Source: Paraphysomonas bandaiensis (taxonomy: Eukaryota; Chrysophyceae). Taken from it: DNA of 32,492 nt. Positions 30,649-32,492 of the stretch are shown one piece after another. The stretch covers positions 1 through 32,492 of the forward strand of contig CBFFRP010000458.1 of the NCBI GenBank assembly GCA_965644295.1, written 5' to 3'. A program made the translations under genes and the position numbers. Within the stretch, counting starts at the first letter, position 1. Each line of letters starts with the position of its first letter. Under the pieces are notes generated by a model that worked only from the letters and a program-made list of their open reading frames with translations, did not search any database and was not told the DNA's origin.

Positions 30649-31284
30649 ACATACATACATACATACATACATACATACATACATACATACATACATACAT
30701 ACATACATACATACATACATACATACATACATACATACATACATACATACATACATACATACATACATACATACATACATACATACATACATACATACAT
30801 ACATACATACATACATACATACATACATACATACATACATACATACATACATACATACATACATACATACATACATACATACATACATACATACATACAT
30901 ACATACATACATACATACATACATACATACATACATACATACATACATACATACATACATACATACATACATACATACATACATACATACATACATACAT
31001 ACATGCATACATACATACATACATACATACATACATACATACATACATACATACATACATACATACATACATACATACATACATACATACATACATACAT
31101 ACATACATACATACATACATACATACATACATACATACATACATACATACAGACATACATACATACATACATACATACATACATACATACATACATACAT
31201 ACATACATACATACATACATACATACATACATACATACATACATACATACATACATACATACATACATACATACATACATACAG
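30649..31284. repeat. (ACAT)n tetranucleotide microsatellite, about 635 bp
   Basis: Nearly perfect ACAT on the plus strand (TGTA on the minus strand), with single-base interruptions near 31005 and 31152. Long frames through it are repeat artefacts. Confidence 0.97.
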
Positions 31285-31341
31285 ATCACTATTTCAGGAT
31301 CTCTGATATGAATATATTCCGAAGTCATACTTATGTCGAGA

Positions 31342-31390
31342 GGTAGTGATCCCCCTGTATGTATCAACGTCACACAGGGGGATCACTACC
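31342..31390. repeat. 17-bp perfect inverted repeat (short hairpin)
   Basis: Arms 31342-31358 and 31374-31390 ('ggtagtgatccccctgt' and its reverse complement) flank a 15-nt loop. The context is noncoding, between a microsatellite and a satellite. Function unknown; it could be a transposon end or a structured RNA element. Confidence 0.9.
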
Positions 31391-31479
31391 ATTTTTACAA
31401 TACATGTGCTTAGATTTCAATTACATGATGAATAATCTGAAGCATGTTCGTCATCTATCATCGTAGATTCCCAACTATA

Positions 31480-32492
31480 GTGTTATACAACTGTGTAGAT
31501 GTATATGTTGTGTATGTGTATGTTGTGTATTGCTTCTGTGATGACCTATAATAGCTTCCGCCGTTTCTGATCTTTCATGAAAGACGCAGCTATATACATT
31601 GTCTGAGAAGTGTTATACAACTGTGTAGATGTATATGTTGTGTATGTGTATGTTGTGTTTTGATGAAAACTTTATTTATATAATGTGTATTGCTTCTGTG
31701 ATGACCAATAATAGCTTCCGCCGTTTCTGATCTTTCATGAAAGACGCAGCTATATACATTGTCTGAGAAGTGTTATACAACTGTGTAGATGTATATGTTG
31801 TGTATGTGTATGTTGTGTTTTGATGAAAACTTTATTTATATAATGTGTATTGCTTCTGTGATGACCAATAATAGCTTCCGCCGTTTCTGATCTTTCATGA
31901 AAGACGCAGCTATATACATTGTCTGAGAAGTGTTATACAACTGTGTAGATGTATATGTTGTGTATGTGTATGTTGTGTTTTGATGAAAACTTTATTTATA
32001 TAATGTGTATTGCTTCTGTGATGACCAATAATAGCTTCCGCCGTTTCTGATCTTTCATGAAAGACGCAGCTATATACATTGTCTGAGAAGTGTTATACAA
32101 CTGTGTAGATGTATATGTTGTGTATGTGTATGTTGTGTTTTGATGAAAACTTTATTTATATAATGTGTATTGCTTCTGTGATGACCAATAATAGCTTCCG
32201 CCGTTTCTGATCTTTCATGAAAGACGCAGCTATATACATTGTCTGAGAAGTGTTATACAACTGTGTAGATGTATATGTTGTGTATGTGTATGTTGTGTTT
32301 TGATGAAAACTTTATTTATATAATGTGTATTGCTTCTGTGATGACCAATAATAGCTTCCGCCGTTTCTGATCTTTCATGAAAGACGCAGCTATATACATT
32401 GTCTGAGAAGTGTTATACAACTGTGTAGATGTATATGTTGTGTATGTGTATGTTGTGTTTTGATGAAAACTTTATTTATATAATGTGTATTG
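31480..32492. repeat. 160-bp tandem satellite, running off the window
   Basis: The landmark 'tgttatacaa' recurs at 31481, 31611, 31771, 31931, 32091, 32251 and 32411. From the second copy the period is exactly 160 bp and copies look identical. The first copy is 30 bp shorter and has substitutions. Each unit contains the palindrome 'ctttcatgaaag'. No coding frame spans it. The array continues past the window end. Confidence 0.96.

Noticed and set aside
7606-32492. CRISPR-like array from the 160-bp or 87-bp repeats
   Set aside because: Units are contiguous without unique spacers, and the genome is eukaryotic; one array encodes protein and the other is a satellite.

Overview
This window looks like nuclear DNA of a free-living or parasitic microbial eukaryote. 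Six of the nine intact-looking protein genes need spliceosomal introns (GT..AG, mostly 46-127 bp) to stay in frame. All three stop codons act as stops. An ODAD3/CCDC151 homologue, an outer-dynein-arm docking protein, implies motile flagella. ORC2, EndoU, RBR ligase and F-box/ankyrin genes are all eukaryotic in style. The 'HLDVLKWLRSQDPPCPWD' ankyrin style is, to my knowledge, common in algae, oomycetes and giant viruses, but I cannot name the species or even the supergroup. Intergenic DNA is AT-rich and full of decayed transposons and simple repeats.

Layout, left to right. A minus-strand zinc-finger gene with two C2H2 fingers and a ZAR1-like 3CxxC domain (348-1322) lies head-to-head with a seven-exon EndoU endoribonuclease gene (2455-4487). 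An ~800 bp TGTA microsatellite separates them. A gene desert (4488-7110) holds a minus-strand Ty1/copia reverse transcriptase relic with a readable YVDD box. A small intronless RING-type gene follows (7111-7605). Next comes a minus-strand gene whose three exons encode seven Myb/SANT repeats (9028-10849), divergent from a four-exon ORC2 gene (12148-14738). After 2.2 kb of degenerate duplicated noncoding DNA there is a seven-exon RBR ubiquitin-ligase-like gene whose RING1-IBR portion is internally duplicated (16991-19410). It converges on the ODAD3 gene (19874-21708, minus).

The right third holds a hAT transposase relic (about 22150-23210, plus) and an F-box gene with fifteen near-identical 29-residue ankyrin-type repeats (24232-25941, minus). 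That gene is cut by a nonsense codon, and a decayed repeat tail lies beyond it. Two foldback structures follow (26377-26571 and 26716-27042). Then comes a four-exon gene for a two-pore channel-like membrane protein that lacks both GYGD filters (28716-30217, minus). The window ends inside a 160-bp perfect tandem satellite.

The genes do not form a pathway. The strongest unusual themes are domain amplification with loss of key residues in the copies (3CxxC knuckle, IBR, ankyrin, Myb), and large TGTA arrays that lie 5' of genes and read TGTA on the sense strand of a downstream gene. Gene structures were built by eye from splice consensus, reading-frame continuity and family similarity. No alignment or transcript data were available.
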